A DNA stretch of 64,000 nucleotides from Stappia indica (GTDB lineage Bacteria > Pseudomonadota > Alphaproteobacteria > Rhizobiales > Stappiaceae). The position numbers and the translations under genes are program-made. Where the stretch lies: the NCBI RefSeq assembly GCF_020177335.1, contig NZ_JAIVMG010000017.1, positions 1-64,000 of the forward strand, in the 5' to 3' direction. The notes under the pieces are model-generated. The model saw only the letters and a list, made by a program, of their open reading frames with translations, searched no databases and was not told the DNA's origin. Positions 15,988 to 23,980 of the stretch are shown here, piece by piece; within the stretch, counting starts at the first letter, position 1; every line of letters starts with the position of its first letter.

Positions 15988-17292
15988 ATGGTAGCATCGA
16001 CAGCAGTAGTCCTGAACCAGCCCCTTGCAGAAGGACGCGTCGGAAGCGTCAACCTGTCGGGCGGTGACAGCGCGGTGTTTGCGGCCATTGCCGAGGAGCG
16101 GGACCGCCAGCGCCATTGCATCGAACTGATTGCCTCGGAGAATTTCGTCAGCCCCGCGGTTCTCGAAGCGCAGGGTTCGATTCTCACCAACAAATATGCC
16201 GAAGGCTATCCGCATCGGCGCTATTATGGCGGCTGCGCCAGTGTCGATGTGGTTGAAGACCTCGCCATCGAGCGGCTGAACCAGCTGTTCGGCAGTGCCT
16301 TTGCCAATGTGCAGCCGCATTCGGGCAGTCAGGCCAATCAGGCGGCGTTCCTTGCGCTGCTGACGCCGGGCGATACGATCCTCGGTCTCGACCTCAAGGC
16401 TGGCGGCCATCTGACGCACGGGGCTGCCGTCAACCTGTCAGGCCGATGGTTCAACATCGCCAGCTATGGCGTGGACCCTGACAGCCATCTGATTGACATG
16501 GACCAGGTGGCCGAACTTGCGCGAACGCATCGCCCCAGACTGTTGATCGCAGGCGGATCGGCCTATCCTCGCACGCTGGATTTTGCCCGCTTCCGCCAGA
16601 TCGCCGACGAGGTGGGGGCGATCCTGATGGTCGATATGGCGCATTTCGCAGGGCTGGTCGCCGGCGATGTGTATCCATCGCCAGTCCCCTTTGCCGATGT
16701 CGTCACCTCGACCACGCACAAGACGTTGCGCGGGCCGCGCGGCGGGTTCGTCCTCACCAATGACGCCGGAATTGCGAAGAAGATCAACTCGGCCGTCTTT
16801 CCCGGCCTGCAAGGTGGCCCGCTCATGCACGTTATCGCGGCAAAGGCCGTGGCGTTCGGTGAGGCGCTGGACCCCTCATTCAAGACCTACTCGCGGCGTG
16901 TCATCGAGAACTGCAGCATTCTGGCGCAAACGCTCGCCAATGGAGGATTGGCGATTACCAGCGGTGGCACCGACTGCCATCTGGCGGTTGTCGATCTGCG
17001 TCCGCTGGGCATCACTGGCAACATCGCCGAAAAGGCGCTGGAATCGGTAGGCATCACCCTCAACAAGAATGCGATCCCGAACGATCCCGAAAAGCCCATG
17101 GTGACATCGGGCATCCGGGTCGGAAGTGCGGCAGGAACGTCGCGTGGCTTTGGTGTGCAAGAGTATCGGCAAATCGCCGCGCTGATCCTCGATACGCTGC
17201 ACGCTGTGCGTGGCGGAACACTCGATGCCGAGCGCGACCGGATCAACGGGCTTGTGCGTGACCTCGTCGGCCGCTTTCCGCTGCCCTACTGA
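15988..17292 (+). CDS. glyA: Serine hydroxymethyltransferase (GlyA-type paralogue)
   Basis: A full-length, 434-residue SHMT. It interconverts serine and glycine with tetrahydrofolate, using PLP in the cytoplasm. The PLP lysine is Lys245 in [13 protein letters not shown], and [23 protein letters not shown] and [12 protein letters not shown] are all present. The N-terminus is about 16 residues longer than in E. coli GlyA. GAAGGAG lies before the ATG. Its position with a MocR regulator and yggS rather than with folate or housekeeping genes suggests an extra copy serving a specialised amino-acid route, perhaps a 2-methylserine-type or glycine-linked reaction. That part is inference. Confidence 0.9.
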   Translation: MVASTAVVLNQPLAEGRVGSVNLSGGDSAVFAAIAEERDRQRHCIELIASENFVSPAVLEAQGSILTNKYAEGYPHRRYYGGCASVDVVEDLAIERLNQLFGSAFANVQPHSGSQANQAAFLALLTPGDTILGLDLKAGGHLTHGAAVNLSGRWFNIASYGVDPDSHLIDMDQVAELARTHRPRLLIAGGSAYPRTLDFARFRQIADEVGAILMVDMAHFAGLVAGDVYPSPVPFADVVTSTTHKTLRGPRGGFVLTNDAGIAKKINSAVFPGLQGGPLMHVIAAKAVAFGEALDPSFKTYSRRVIENCSILAQTLANGGLAITSGGTDCHLAVVDLRPLGITGNIAEKALESVGITLNKNAIPNDPEKPMVTSGIRVGSAAGTSRGFGVQEYRQIAALILDTLHAVRGGTLDAERDRINGLVRDLVGRFPLPY

Positions 17293-17322
17293 GCGCGCCA
17301 TGATGCGGGAGCTTGCTCTGAC

Positions 17323-18105
17323 ATGACAGCATCGTTGAACGTCGATCTTTCTTCGGAAGACGTAGCGCGCTTCGGGAACGATCCTGCCCGCACCTTTTCC
17401 GCCAACCTGCAAAATGTGCAGGAACGCATCGCGGCGACCTGTCGCCGATGTGGCCGCCAGCCTGAGGATATACGGCTTCTACCCGTCACCAAGACGGTTC
17501 CTGCTCATATCCTGCGTTTCGCTTTCGCAGCCGGCCTCTCGGAGTTCGGGGAAAATAAGCTACAGGAGGCGCGCGACAAGCAGGCAGCGCTTGCCGATCT
17601 TGCGATCCATTGGAACATCATCGGCCATCTCCAGACCAACAAGGTGAAATACCTTGTCCGCTTCGCATCGGAGTTCCACGCGCTTGACAGCTTCCGGCTG
17701 GCAGAGGAACTGAACCATCGTCTCGATGCGCAAGGGCGCGATCTTGATGTGTTCGTGCAAGTGAATACTTCTGGCGAGGCCAGCAAATACGGCTTGCACC
17801 CTGGCGAGCTGATGTCTTTCGTGGAACGCTTGCCGGAATATCCGCGTCTGAAACCTCGTGGCCTGATGACGCTGGCGATCTTTAGCGCGGATACCGAACG
17901 TGTACGGACCTGCTTCAGCCTGCTGCGCGCTCTGCGGGATCGGGCCGTCGCCGTTCATCCTGGTTTAATGCTGCTATCCATGGGCATGTCGGGGGATTAT
18001 GAGACGGCCATTGAAGAGGGGGCGGATGTCGTTCGTGTCGGCCAGGCCATATTCGGCCCACGTCCGACTGATGATGCCTCCTACTGGCCCGGCTTCGTTT
18101 CATAG
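17323..18105 (+). CDS. YggS-family PLP homeostasis protein
   Basis: The 260-residue protein belongs to the YggS/PROSC family, single-domain TIM barrels that bind PLP and buffer its level. Lys57 in LLPVTKTVP is the PLP lysine. It is followed by FGENKLQEARDK, HWNIIGHLQTNK and the phosphate-site GMSGDYETAIEEGAD, all standard. An N-terminal extension of about 25 residues makes it longer than the usual 230. It starts 30 bases after glyA in the same direction and very likely shares its transcript. Finding a second yggS-type gene in a MocR/glyA block suggests local PLP supply to the enzyme. Confidence 0.88.
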   Translation: MTASLNVDLSSEDVARFGNDPARTFSANLQNVQERIAATCRRCGRQPEDIRLLPVTKTVPAHILRFAFAAGLSEFGENKLQEARDKQAALADLAIHWNIIGHLQTNKVKYLVRFASEFHALDSFRLAEELNHRLDAQGRDLDVFVQVNTSGEASKYGLHPGELMSFVERLPEYPRLKPRGLMTLAIFSADTERVRTCFSLLRALRDRAVAVHPGLMLLSMGMSGDYETAIEEGADVVRVGQAIFGPRPTDDASYWPGFVS

Positions 18106-18536
18106 CGAATGACCGCATGATCGCCCCACCTGCCACGATACCGATCCGTCCTGAACGATGCCCATGACCTCGTGGTCGAGCTGGTGGTCCCCGAAGTATG
18201 AATGCATCTACCTGTGCGCTTGGGGAACCGGCTCGCAGGCCAAGGCCGGGCGTTGGTCAATGGAGCGCCTTCTACAATCACCAGCGGCGAGCATGTTTGC
18301 GCGATGACGGCGCTCTGGTTGCAGGCGAGGGGGCAGCCGGCGGCATCGTCCAGCTGCAGGGCCGTTTTCGTGCTGCAGCTGGATATTTCGTGGCGGAGCG
18401 CATGTTGTTTTTGGGTGCGAAGGTTGTAGCGAATAGAGCTTGGCCTGGTTGGGCATTTCTCGAGAACCCGGTGGAGCCGATGGAGAGTTTCCAAAGTCCT
18501 TCGCACGGTTTTTCCGATGGCATTGATGGTCGCCAA
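18106..18536. other. Non-coding stretch around a transposase scrap
   Basis: Apart from the degenerate transposase fragment (separate entry), no real gene is visible. The two open frames here are off-frames of the surrounding enoyl-CoA hydratase and of unrelated sequence and have no ribosome binding site. The region is the boundary between the PLP block and the CHC cluster. Confidence 0.5.
18185..18285 (+). pseudogene. Remnant of an IS3-family transposase C-terminus
   Basis: Translating from 18188 gives SPKYECIYLCAWGTGSQAKA, followed after a one-base frame change near 18248 by GVGQWSAFYNHQRRA. This recalls the C-terminal region of IS3-type OrfB transposases common in alphaproteobacteria (KYECVYLHAWETGSQAKAG...FYNHQRPH). 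The catalytic residues, the other ORF and the terminal repeats are missing, so the element is a decayed scrap. It marks a past insertion at the junction of two functionally different blocks. Confidence 0.6.
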
Positions 18537-19313
18537 TCAGCGATGTTTGAAGTTCGGCTTTCTTTTCTCGCTGAATGCGTTCATGCCTTCCTGCCGGTCC
18601 TCGGTCGCGAAGGTGGCATAGAGCAAACGGCGCTCCAGATGGATACCTTCGGCCAGGTGAGTCTCGTAGGCCTTGTTGATGGCTTCCTTGGCGATCATGA
18701 CGATTGGCCGGGAGCTGCGGGCGATGCGCGCGGCCATGTCAAGCGCCGTATCGACCTGCGCCCCATCGGCAACAACGCGTGCGACCAGCCCTGCCTCCCG
18801 GGCTTCGTTGGCGGTCAGCGCCCGGCCGGTCAGGATCATGTCCATGGCAAGCGCCTTGCCGACCACCCGGGTCAGCCGCTGGGTGCCTCCGGCGCCGGGG
18901 ATGATGCCGATCATCGTTTCCGGCAGGGCAAAGCGCGCGGATTCGGCGGCAACGATGATGTCGCACATCATGGCCAGTTCGCAGCCGCCGCCAACGGCGT
19001 GGCCCGATACCGCGGCAATCGTGGGTTTTCTGGCCGAGGCGATACGCTCCCAATTGGCGGTAATGAATTGCTCGGAAAAGACGTCGATGAAGGTCTTGTC
19101 CTTGATTTCCTTGATGTCTGCGCCTGCAGCGAAGGCCTTGTCCGATCCGGTCAACACGATCGCGCCAACGTTGGTATCCGCTTCCATCGTCTCGACGGCG
19201 TGCGAAAGCTCTCGTGTCAGTTGGTCGCTCAAGGCATTCAGAGCCTCGGGGCGGTTCAGGGCGATGAGCCCAACGCCGTCTTCGACCTGGGTGAGGAGGG
19301 TGTGGTAGGTCAT
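18537..19313 (-). CDS. badK: Cyclohex-1-ene-1-carboxyl-CoA hydratase (BadK-like)
   Basis: A 258-residue crotonase-fold enzyme. The oxyanion segment AFAAGADIKE (60-69) and both catalytic glutamates, Glu112 (GGGCEL) and Glu132 (ALPET), are present with the normal 20-residue spacing, so it should be an active hydratase. Context with badH, badI, aliA and aliB, and the FITANWERI segment that recalls R. palustris BadK, support hydration of cyclohex-1-enecarboxyl-CoA to 2-hydroxycyclohexanecarboxyl-CoA. It overlaps the upstream oxidoreductase by 4 bases (ATGA) and is transcribed away from the acyl-CoA dehydrogenase gene. The frame remains open upstream, but that part is shadow. Confidence 0.82.
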   Translation of the reverse strand: MTYHTLLTQVEDGVGLIALNRPEALNALSDQLTRELSHAVETMEADTNVGAIVLTGSDKAFAAGADIKEIKDKTFIDVFSEQFITANWERIASARKPTIAAVSGHAVGGGCELAMMCDIIVAAESARFALPETMIGIIPGAGGTQRLTRVVGKALAMDMILTGRALTANEAREAGLVARVVADGAQVDTALDMAARIARSSRPIVMIAKEAINKAYETHLAEGIHLERRLLYATFATEDRQEGMNAFSEKRKPNFKHR

Positions 19314-20344
19314 GTGGCCGGCCTCGCGATGTCGATGATGATCTTGCCCAGGCGATCCGGAGCTTCGAGCCGGTCGAAGGCTGCGGGTACCTCGGTGAGC
19401 GGAAACACGGAATCGATCGGTGGAACAAAGGCGCCAGAGGCAAAGGCTTTGATCAATCGTCGGAACTCCTCGAAACTGCCCATCGTCGAGCCGTGAACCG
19501 ACAACTGCCGGACGAAGAGACGTTGGATGTCTGCGGACGGATGCGCGCCAGTGGTCGCTCCGCAGGTCACAAGATGCCCCCCGCGCGCCGCCGATCTGAG
19601 CGAGGCGGCCCAGGTTCTCTCGCCGACATTGTCGATCACGAGATCGGCGCCGTCGCCGCCGGTCAGCCTCAGTACCGTTTTCGCGACATCCTCGGTGCCG
19701 TAGTCGATAACCTCGCCCCCGAGCTGACGGAAGTGATCCAGCTTTTCCCGGCCTGATGTGGACACGATCACCCGCGCACCAGCCATCCGGGCCAGTTGCA
19801 TCGCCGCATAGGACACGCCGCCGCCGGCCCCTTGCACCAGCACGACTTGCCCAGGGCCAACGGGGGCCTTCCCGAATACCATGCGCCAGGCTGTAAGATA
19901 CGCGACCCCGAGCGCGGCGGCGCCGTGAATATCGGCGTCTTGCGGCAAGGCCATGAGCGACGTCATCGGAGCCACTATTTCTTCTGCGAAGGTGCCGTCG
20001 CGGTGTTCGCCGAAAATGCGGGCGGAGGTGCACAGCGGCTGGTCGCCGTCCAGGCAATGCCGGCATCTCCCGCAAAACTCGTAAGGGTAGAAAATGACCC
20101 GGTCGCCGGTCGACATCCCGCATCCATCGGGGGCGTCGAGAATCTCTCCGACACCGTCGACGCCCATGGTCTGCGGTAGCGTGTGCGTGATCCCCGCGCC
20201 GGACTCTCGCATGTAGAGGTCGACGCGATTCACCGATGCCGCCAGCATCCGGACCCGCGCCATGCCGGGCAAGAGCGGCGGCGGTGCGATCTGCGCGAGG
20301 ACAACGCCGGTTTTTCCGCGCGCGTTCAGGCGAATTGCTTGCAT
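19310..20344 (-). CDS. Zinc-binding MDR-family dehydrogenase/quinone reductase-like
   Basis: A 344-residue medium-chain dehydrogenase. The structural zinc lobe is intact: Cys91, Cys94, Cys97 and Cys105 (CGRCRHC...C). The N-terminal part lacks the catalytic-zinc cysteine and has VNRVDLYMR instead, as in quinone-reductase-like members. The NAD(P) fold has VQGAGGGVSYAAM near 165-177. It starts the leftward badK transcript from the operator at 20376-20393. It could be an acyl-CoA or alcohol dehydrogenase or an enoyl reductase accessory to the CHC pathway; R. palustris CHC clusters have no obvious equivalent. The substrate is unknown. Confidence 0.78.
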   Translation of the reverse strand: MQAIRLNARGKTGVVLAQIAPPPLLPGMARVRMLAASVNRVDLYMRESGAGITHTLPQTMGVDGVGEILDAPDGCGMSTGDRVIFYPYEFCGRCRHCLDGDQPLCTSARIFGEHRDGTFAEEIVAPMTSLMALPQDADIHGAAALGVAYLTAWRMVFGKAPVGPGQVVLVQGAGGGVSYAAMQLARMAGARVIVSTSGREKLDHFRQLGGEVIDYGTEDVAKTVLRLTGGDGADLVIDNVGERTWAASLRSAARGGHLVTCGATTGAHPSADIQRLFVRQLSVHGSTMGSFEEFRRLIKAFASGAFVPPIDSVFPLTEVPAAFDRLEAPDRLGKIIIDIARPAT

Positions 20345-20375
20345 GTGATCCCCTCCCAGTCATCGCCCTCAAAGG

Positions 20376-20393
20376 CAACATATTGACGTTTAT
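20376..20393. promoter_or_regulatory. BadR-like operator, copy 1
   Basis: CAACATATTGACGTTTAT lies 32 bases before the start of the MDR/badK transcript. Its exact reverse complement occurs 99 bases away at 20475-20492, and a 14/18 copy lies before the MarR gene. It is a probable binding site of the MarR-family regulator of this cluster. Confidence 0.7.
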
Positions 20394-20462
20394 GGCGTCG
20401 CTGGCCTGACAAGATCAGCTCAAGACAGGCATTTTTTCCGCTTGGTATAGCCAGGAAGGCTA

Positions 20463-20491
20463 TTGCTCAAAAAAATAAACGTCAATATGTT
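20463..20491 (+). promoter_or_regulatory. Probable sigma-70 promoter of the acyl-CoA dehydrogenase gene
   Basis: TTGCTC (20463-20468), a 17-base spacer and TATGTT (20486-20491) make a plausible promoter for the gene at 20512. The operator copy 2 covers its spacer and -10 box, so binding would block it. The start codon follows AGGAGG at 20501-20506, giving a very short leader. Confidence 0.5.
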
Positions 20492-20492
20492 G
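20475..20492. promoter_or_regulatory. BadR-like operator, copy 2
   Basis: ATAAACGTCAATATGTTG is the exact inverted copy of the 18-mer at 20376-20393. It lies 20 bases before the dehydrogenase start codon and over the likely -10 box. The pair faces outward between the divergent units, as expected for one regulator controlling both. Confidence 0.7.
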
Positions 20493-20511
20493 TCTTAAAA
20501 AGGAGGATACT

Positions 20512-21678
20512 ATGCCACTCGATCCAGATACCCGAGACCAGTTGATTGAAACCGTTGCCCGCTTTGTGGATGAGCGTCTGATCCCGCGCGAGTCAGAGGT
20601 TGCCGACAGCGACGCAATGCCGTCCGATGTTGTGCAGGAGATGCGCGAGATGGGGCTGTTCGGCCTCTCGATTCCGGAAGAGTACGGGGGGCTCGGCTTG
20701 TCGACCGAGGAGGAAGTGCTGGTCATGCTGGAGACCAGCCGTGCCGCACCGGCTTTCCGATCGTATTTTGCAACCAATGTGGGAATCGGCAGCCAGGGTA
20801 TTGCGATTGACGGGACGCCCGAGCAGAGGGCGAAGTACCTGCCACGGCTTGCGACGGGCGAGTTGATCGGCTCCTTCGCCCTGACCGAACCGGATGTCGG
20901 GTCTGATGCCAGCAACGTCAAGACAACCGCGCGGCGCGAGGGGGACGTCTATGTCCTGAATGGCACCAAGCGCTACATTACCAATGCGCCGCATGCCGGG
21001 CTGTTTACGGTCATGGCGCGCACTGATCCCGAGACACGGGGTGCGCGCGGCGTGAGCGCATTCGCGGTCGAGGCGGGGGTGCCGGGTCTGTCTCTGGGGA
21101 AGCCTGAGCGCAAGATGGGTCAGCAAGGGGCACATGTCTGCGATGTCGTCTTTGACAACTGCCAGGTTCCGGCGGATGCGGTGATCGGCGGGATTGAAGG
21201 GCAGGGGTTCAAGACGGCGATGAAGGTGCTGGACAAGGGGCGTCTCAGCATCGCGGCGGCCTGCACTGGTCTTGGCGATCGAATCCTGGGCGACATGGTC
21301 GCCTATGCTGTCGAGCGAAGGCAGTTCGGACAGGCGATTGCCGAATTTCAGCTGTTGCAGGGGATGTTCGCCGACAGCAAGGCGGATATCGAGGCGGCGC
21401 GAGCGCTGGTTCTGGATGCCGCCCGCCGCCGGGATGCCGGCGAGAATGTCTCGATGGCGGCCGCCTGCGCCAAAATGTTCGCCTCCGAAATGGTTGGGCG
21501 TGTGGCTGACCGCAACGTGCAGGTGCATGGCGGTGCGGGCTATATCAAGGATTACCAGGCCGAGCAGCTTTTCCGCGATGCCCGGTTGTATCGGATCTAC
21601 GAAGGCACGACCCAGATTCAGCAGACAATCATTGCAAGGCAGTTGGTTTCCGAGGCCCGCGAGAAGCTGGGGCTCTGA
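20512..21678 (+). CDS. Acyl-CoA dehydrogenase of the CHC cluster (BadJ-like)
   Basis: A 388-residue FAD-dependent acyl-CoA dehydrogenase. FALTEPDVGSDASN (about 122-135) is the FAD/substrate segment, RRQFGQAIAEFQLLQ the second signature, and the catalytic glutamate is in IYEGTTQIQQ near residue 367. It should desaturate an acyl-CoA at C2-C3 and pass electrons to ETF. In this cluster the likely substrate is cyclohexanecarboxyl-CoA or a ring-opened pimeloyl-CoA-type intermediate. A second dehydrogenase at 28549 is the stronger candidate for the ring reaction. It is transcribed alone towards the convergent MarR gene. Confidence 0.82.
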   Translation: MPLDPDTRDQLIETVARFVDERLIPRESEVADSDAMPSDVVQEMREMGLFGLSIPEEYGGLGLSTEEEVLVMLETSRAAPAFRSYFATNVGIGSQGIAIDGTPEQRAKYLPRLATGELIGSFALTEPDVGSDASNVKTTARREGDVYVLNGTKRYITNAPHAGLFTVMARTDPETRGARGVSAFAVEAGVPGLSLGKPERKMGQQGAHVCDVVFDNCQVPADAVIGGIEGQGFKTAMKVLDKGRLSIAAACTGLGDRILGDMVAYAVERRQFGQAIAEFQLLQGMFADSKADIEAARALVLDAARRRDAGENVSMAAACAKMFASEMVGRVADRNVQVHGGAGYIKDYQAEQLFRDARLYRIYEGTTQIQQTIIARQLVSEAREKLGL

Positions 21679-21687
21679 GGAAGCCGT

Positions 21688-21714
21688 ACCCGGGGCGGCT
21701 CAGCCGCCCTGGGT
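21688..21714. terminator. Convergent terminator hairpin over the MarR stop codon
   Basis: GGGCGGCT (21693-21700) and AGCCGCCC (21702-21709) form an 8-bp GC stem with a one-base centre, extended by ACCC/GGGT outside. It lies between the convergent dehydrogenase and MarR genes and includes the MarR stop codon. No long U-tract follows, so it may work with Rho or as a simple end structure. Confidence 0.5.
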
Positions 21715-22188
21715 GTTGTCCACGTCGTGCATGTTCTCTCGCATTCGATCAAGATAATGCAGGGCGTGTATGAGGTCGTTGTTGGACAGGTCTTTCATCG
21801 CGCCATCATAGAATCCGGCGATATCGGCCTGCATCTCTTCCCAGCGTTTCCACCCATCTGGCGTGAGCCGGATCAGGCGTGACCGGCTGTCTACCTTGCT
21901 CTTCTTTCGCTCGATCAGTCCCCGGTCCTCCATCCTTGAGAGGACGCCCGTCAGATTCTGCCGACTGACCATCAGCAGCGATGCGAGCTGGTGGACGGCA
22001 ATGCCCTCAGCCCAACGCTCGCGCACGAGTGCGCCGATGATGGCCCATTGCTGAGTGGTGACGTCGTGGGCTTCGAGTGCCTTGGTGCCCGTCTTGTTGA
22101 GCAGGTTGGCGCACTGATAGAGCCGGAATGCGAGGCGGTTCATCAGCTGCGCCCGCAAGGCGGCACTTGTGTCAATATCTTGTTTCAT
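21700..22188 (-). CDS. badR: MarR-family regulator of CHC genes (BadR-like)
   Basis: A 162-residue MarR regulator. The winged HTH spans about 50-120 (IAVHQLASLLMVSRQNLTGVL, then MEDRGLIERKKSKVDSRSRL, the wing with DxRxR). In R. palustris, BadR of this family regulates CHC/benzoate genes in response to a CHC-pathway CoA ester. This gene lies next to badH and badI homologues with three operator copies around it, so the same role is likely. The ATG at 22188 has GAAGG upstream. Longer starts are poorer. An extended -10 promoter (22249-22257) with an operator on the -35 side suggests autorepression. Confidence 0.82.
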   Translation of the reverse strand: MKQDIDTSAALRAQLMNRLAFRLYQCANLLNKTGTKALEAHDVTTQQWAIIGALVRERWAEGIAVHQLASLLMVSRQNLTGVLSRMEDRGLIERKKSKVDSRSRLIRLTPDGWKRWEEMQADIAGFYDGAMKDLSNNDLIHALHYLDRMRENMHDVDNTQGG

Positions 22189-22248
22189 ATGTTTACCTTC
22201 GCGATTTTTAGGAGAAGCGTCAAGCTTGCGCGGGTCGTTGCCGAGAAA

Positions 22249-22257
22249 ATTATAGCA
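22249..22257 (-). promoter_or_regulatory. Extended -10 promoter of the MarR gene
   Basis: Read leftward the sequence is TGCTATAAT, a perfect extended -10 element (TGnTATAAT). No good -35 box is visible; the operator copy 3 occupies that position, overlapping by two bases. Transcription should begin about 55 bases before the MarR start codon. Confidence 0.6.
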
Positions 22258-22273
22258 ATATATTGACAGATAT
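22256..22273. promoter_or_regulatory. BadR-like operator, copy 3
   Basis: CAATATATTGACAGATAT matches the other two copies at 14 of 18 positions, keeping the core TATTGAC and the ends CAA and TAT. It sits between the MarR gene and the divergent badH operon and could control both. Confidence 0.65.
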
Positions 22274-22391
22274 TTGAGCCCTGCCATACGCTTTGGGAAA
22301 TTGTGGTGCGAATCGAACGGAGCAGGTTGCGGTGGGAACCCTTGGGCGAGCCGCGGAGACTGCTGTTCGAGGCAGAGTTCAGGAGGATGGG

Positions 22392-23159
22392 GTGAGGAAC
22401 CTTAAAGGCAAAGTAGTTGTCGTAACTGGCGGGGGTGGCGGCATAGGCTCCGCGACTTGCTTCAGGTTCGCGGAAGAGGGTGCGCGCGTCGTGGTCTGCG
22501 ATATCAATGCGGAGGCCGCGCAGGCGGTCGTGGACCGTATTGTGGCAGATGGGGGGGAGGCCGCGTCGGTTTCAGCCGACCTGACCGATTTCGAGGCGAC
22601 GCAAGCCGCGGTCACGACCATCGAGGAGGAATTCGGCCCGATCGACGTTCTGGTGAACAACGCGGGCTGGGACCTGTTTACACCGTTCCTCAAGTCAGGT
22701 CCGGACTTCTGGTCGAAGATCATCGACATCAACCTGCGGTCTGTCCTGAACATCACGCATCCGGTCCTGGAACGCATGAGCGAACGTGGCGCAGGCCGCG
22801 TGGTTTCGATCGCGTCCGATGCCGCCCGCGTCGGCTCCTCCGGCGAAAGTGTCTATGCCGCCTGCAAAGCCGGGGTGATCGCGCTCTCCAAGACCTTGGC
22901 GCGTGAGCATGCTCGCAAGGGGATTACCTTCAACTGCGTGTGTCCCGGCGTGACCGAGACCGTCATGCTGGATAATTTCATGGAAGCCGCGGGCGACAAG
23001 GAGAAGCTGCGCGAGGCTTTTCGCCGGGCGGTTCCGCTGGGCCGCCTTGGCCAGCCGGACGACCTTCCCGGTGCAATCCTTTTCTTTGCCTCCGACGATG
23101 CCGCCTTCATCACCGGCCAGGTGATTTCGGTGTCCGGCGGCCTGACCATGCATGGGTGA
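22392..23159 (+). CDS. badH: 2-hydroxycyclohexanecarboxyl-CoA dehydrogenase (BadH-like)
   Basis: A 255-residue SDR whose length and sequence match BadH of R. palustris. Shared features include the N-terminal VVVTGGGGGIGSATC, NNAGWDLFTPF, IASDAARVGSSGESVYAACK (Ser/Tyr/Lys active site) and the ending GQVISVSGGLTMHG. It oxidises 2-hydroxycyclohexanecarboxyl-CoA to the 2-keto form with NAD+. A GTG start at 22392 follows a perfect AGGAGG, so the longer frame beginning at 22293 is rejected. It heads the rightward operon and overlaps or abuts badI. Confidence 0.92.
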   Translation: MRNLKGKVVVVTGGGGGIGSATCFRFAEEGARVVVCDINAEAAQAVVDRIVADGGEAASVSADLTDFEATQAAVTTIEEEFGPIDVLVNNAGWDLFTPFLKSGPDFWSKIIDINLRSVLNITHPVLERMSERGAGRVVSIASDAARVGSSGESVYAACKAGVIALSKTLAREHARKGITFNCVCPGVTETVMLDNFMEAAGDKEKLREAFRRAVPLGRLGQPDDLPGAILFFASDDAAFITGQVISVSGGLTMHG

Positions 23160-23163
23160 GACA

Positions 23164-23943
23164 ATGGCCTACGAGGACATCCTTTACGACGTCAGGGACG
23201 GTGTGGCGCACATCACCATCAACCGCGCGGACAGGTACAACGCCTTTCGCGGTCAGACCTGCGAAGAGTTGATCGACGCGTTCAACCGTGCAGGGTGGGA
23301 CAAGTCCATTGGTGTGATCGTCCTCTCGGGGGCGGGCGAAAAAGCGTTCTGCACAGGCGGCGACCAGTCGGCCCACGAAGGGCAGTATGACGGACGCGGC
23401 ACCATTGGCCTGCCCATGGAAGATCTGCATTCGATCATGCGCGATGTGCCCAAGCCGGTCATTGCCAAGGTGCAGGGCTTTGCCATCGGTGGCGGAAACG
23501 TGCTGGCCACGGTCTGCGATCTGACCATCGCGGGGGACCGCGCTCAGTTCGGCCAGGTCGGCCCGAAGGTCGGCTCGGTCGACCCTGGATACGGTACGGC
23601 GTTTCTTGCCCGCGTCGTGGGGGAGAAGAAAGCCCGAGAGATCTGGTACATGTGCCGTCGTTACTCGGCGCAGGAAGCGCTGGCGATGGGGCTCGTAAAC
23701 AAGGTCGTCCCGCACGAAGAGCTGGACGCCGAAGTGGACCGCTGGTGCGCCGAGATCATGGAAAAGTCGCCCACGGCCATCGCGCTCGCCAAGCGCAGCT
23801 TCAACATGGACACCGAGCACCAGCGCGGTATCGCCGGTCTCGGGATGCTGGGGCTCTCACTCTACTACGACACCGACGAAAGCAAGGAGGGCGGGGTCGC
23901 GTTCAAGGAAAAGCGCAAGCCCGATTTCCGCAAGTTTTCCTAA
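23164..23943 (+). CDS. badI: 2-ketocyclohexanecarboxyl-CoA hydrolase (BadI-like)
   Basis: This 259-residue crotonase-fold hydrolase opens the alicyclic ring: it adds water across 2-ketocyclohexanecarboxyl-CoA to give pimeloyl-CoA. It is related to MenB. FCTGGDQSAHEGQYDGRGT, PKPVIAKVQGFAIGGGNVL, FGQVGPKVGSVDPGYGTAFL and KARE-x-WYMC-x-RYS closely follow R. palustris BadI. An ATG at 23152 would add four residues, but MAYEDILYDVRDG fits the family start better. The end of badH is 5 bases before this start. The enzyme is the committing step of CHC degradation in this cluster. Confidence 0.92.
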   Translation: MAYEDILYDVRDGVAHITINRADRYNAFRGQTCEELIDAFNRAGWDKSIGVIVLSGAGEKAFCTGGDQSAHEGQYDGRGTIGLPMEDLHSIMRDVPKPVIAKVQGFAIGGGNVLATVCDLTIAGDRAQFGQVGPKVGSVDPGYGTAFLARVVGEKKAREIWYMCRRYSAQEALAMGLVNKVVPHEELDAEVDRWCAEIMEKSPTAIALAKRSFNMDTEHQRGIAGLGMLGLSLYYDTDESKEGGVAFKEKRKPDFRKFS

Positions 23944-23980
23944 GTCCGGCCAAAGATCAAACCCTGGGGAGGAGAATGAT

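Noticed and set aside
18112-18184. An attachment site at the right edge of the PLP block
   Set aside because: No matching direct repeat was found at the left edge near 13636-13760, and no integrase or tRNA gene is present.
18198-18536. A hypothetical gene on either strand after yggS
   Set aside because: The only recognisable part is a frameshifted transposase fragment; the rest lacks start signals and motifs.
18537-20381. A 614-codon frame joining badK with sequence upstream
   Set aside because: The upstream portion overlaps the MDR dehydrogenase in another frame and is Arg-rich. The ATGA overlap at 19310-19313 marks the true start.
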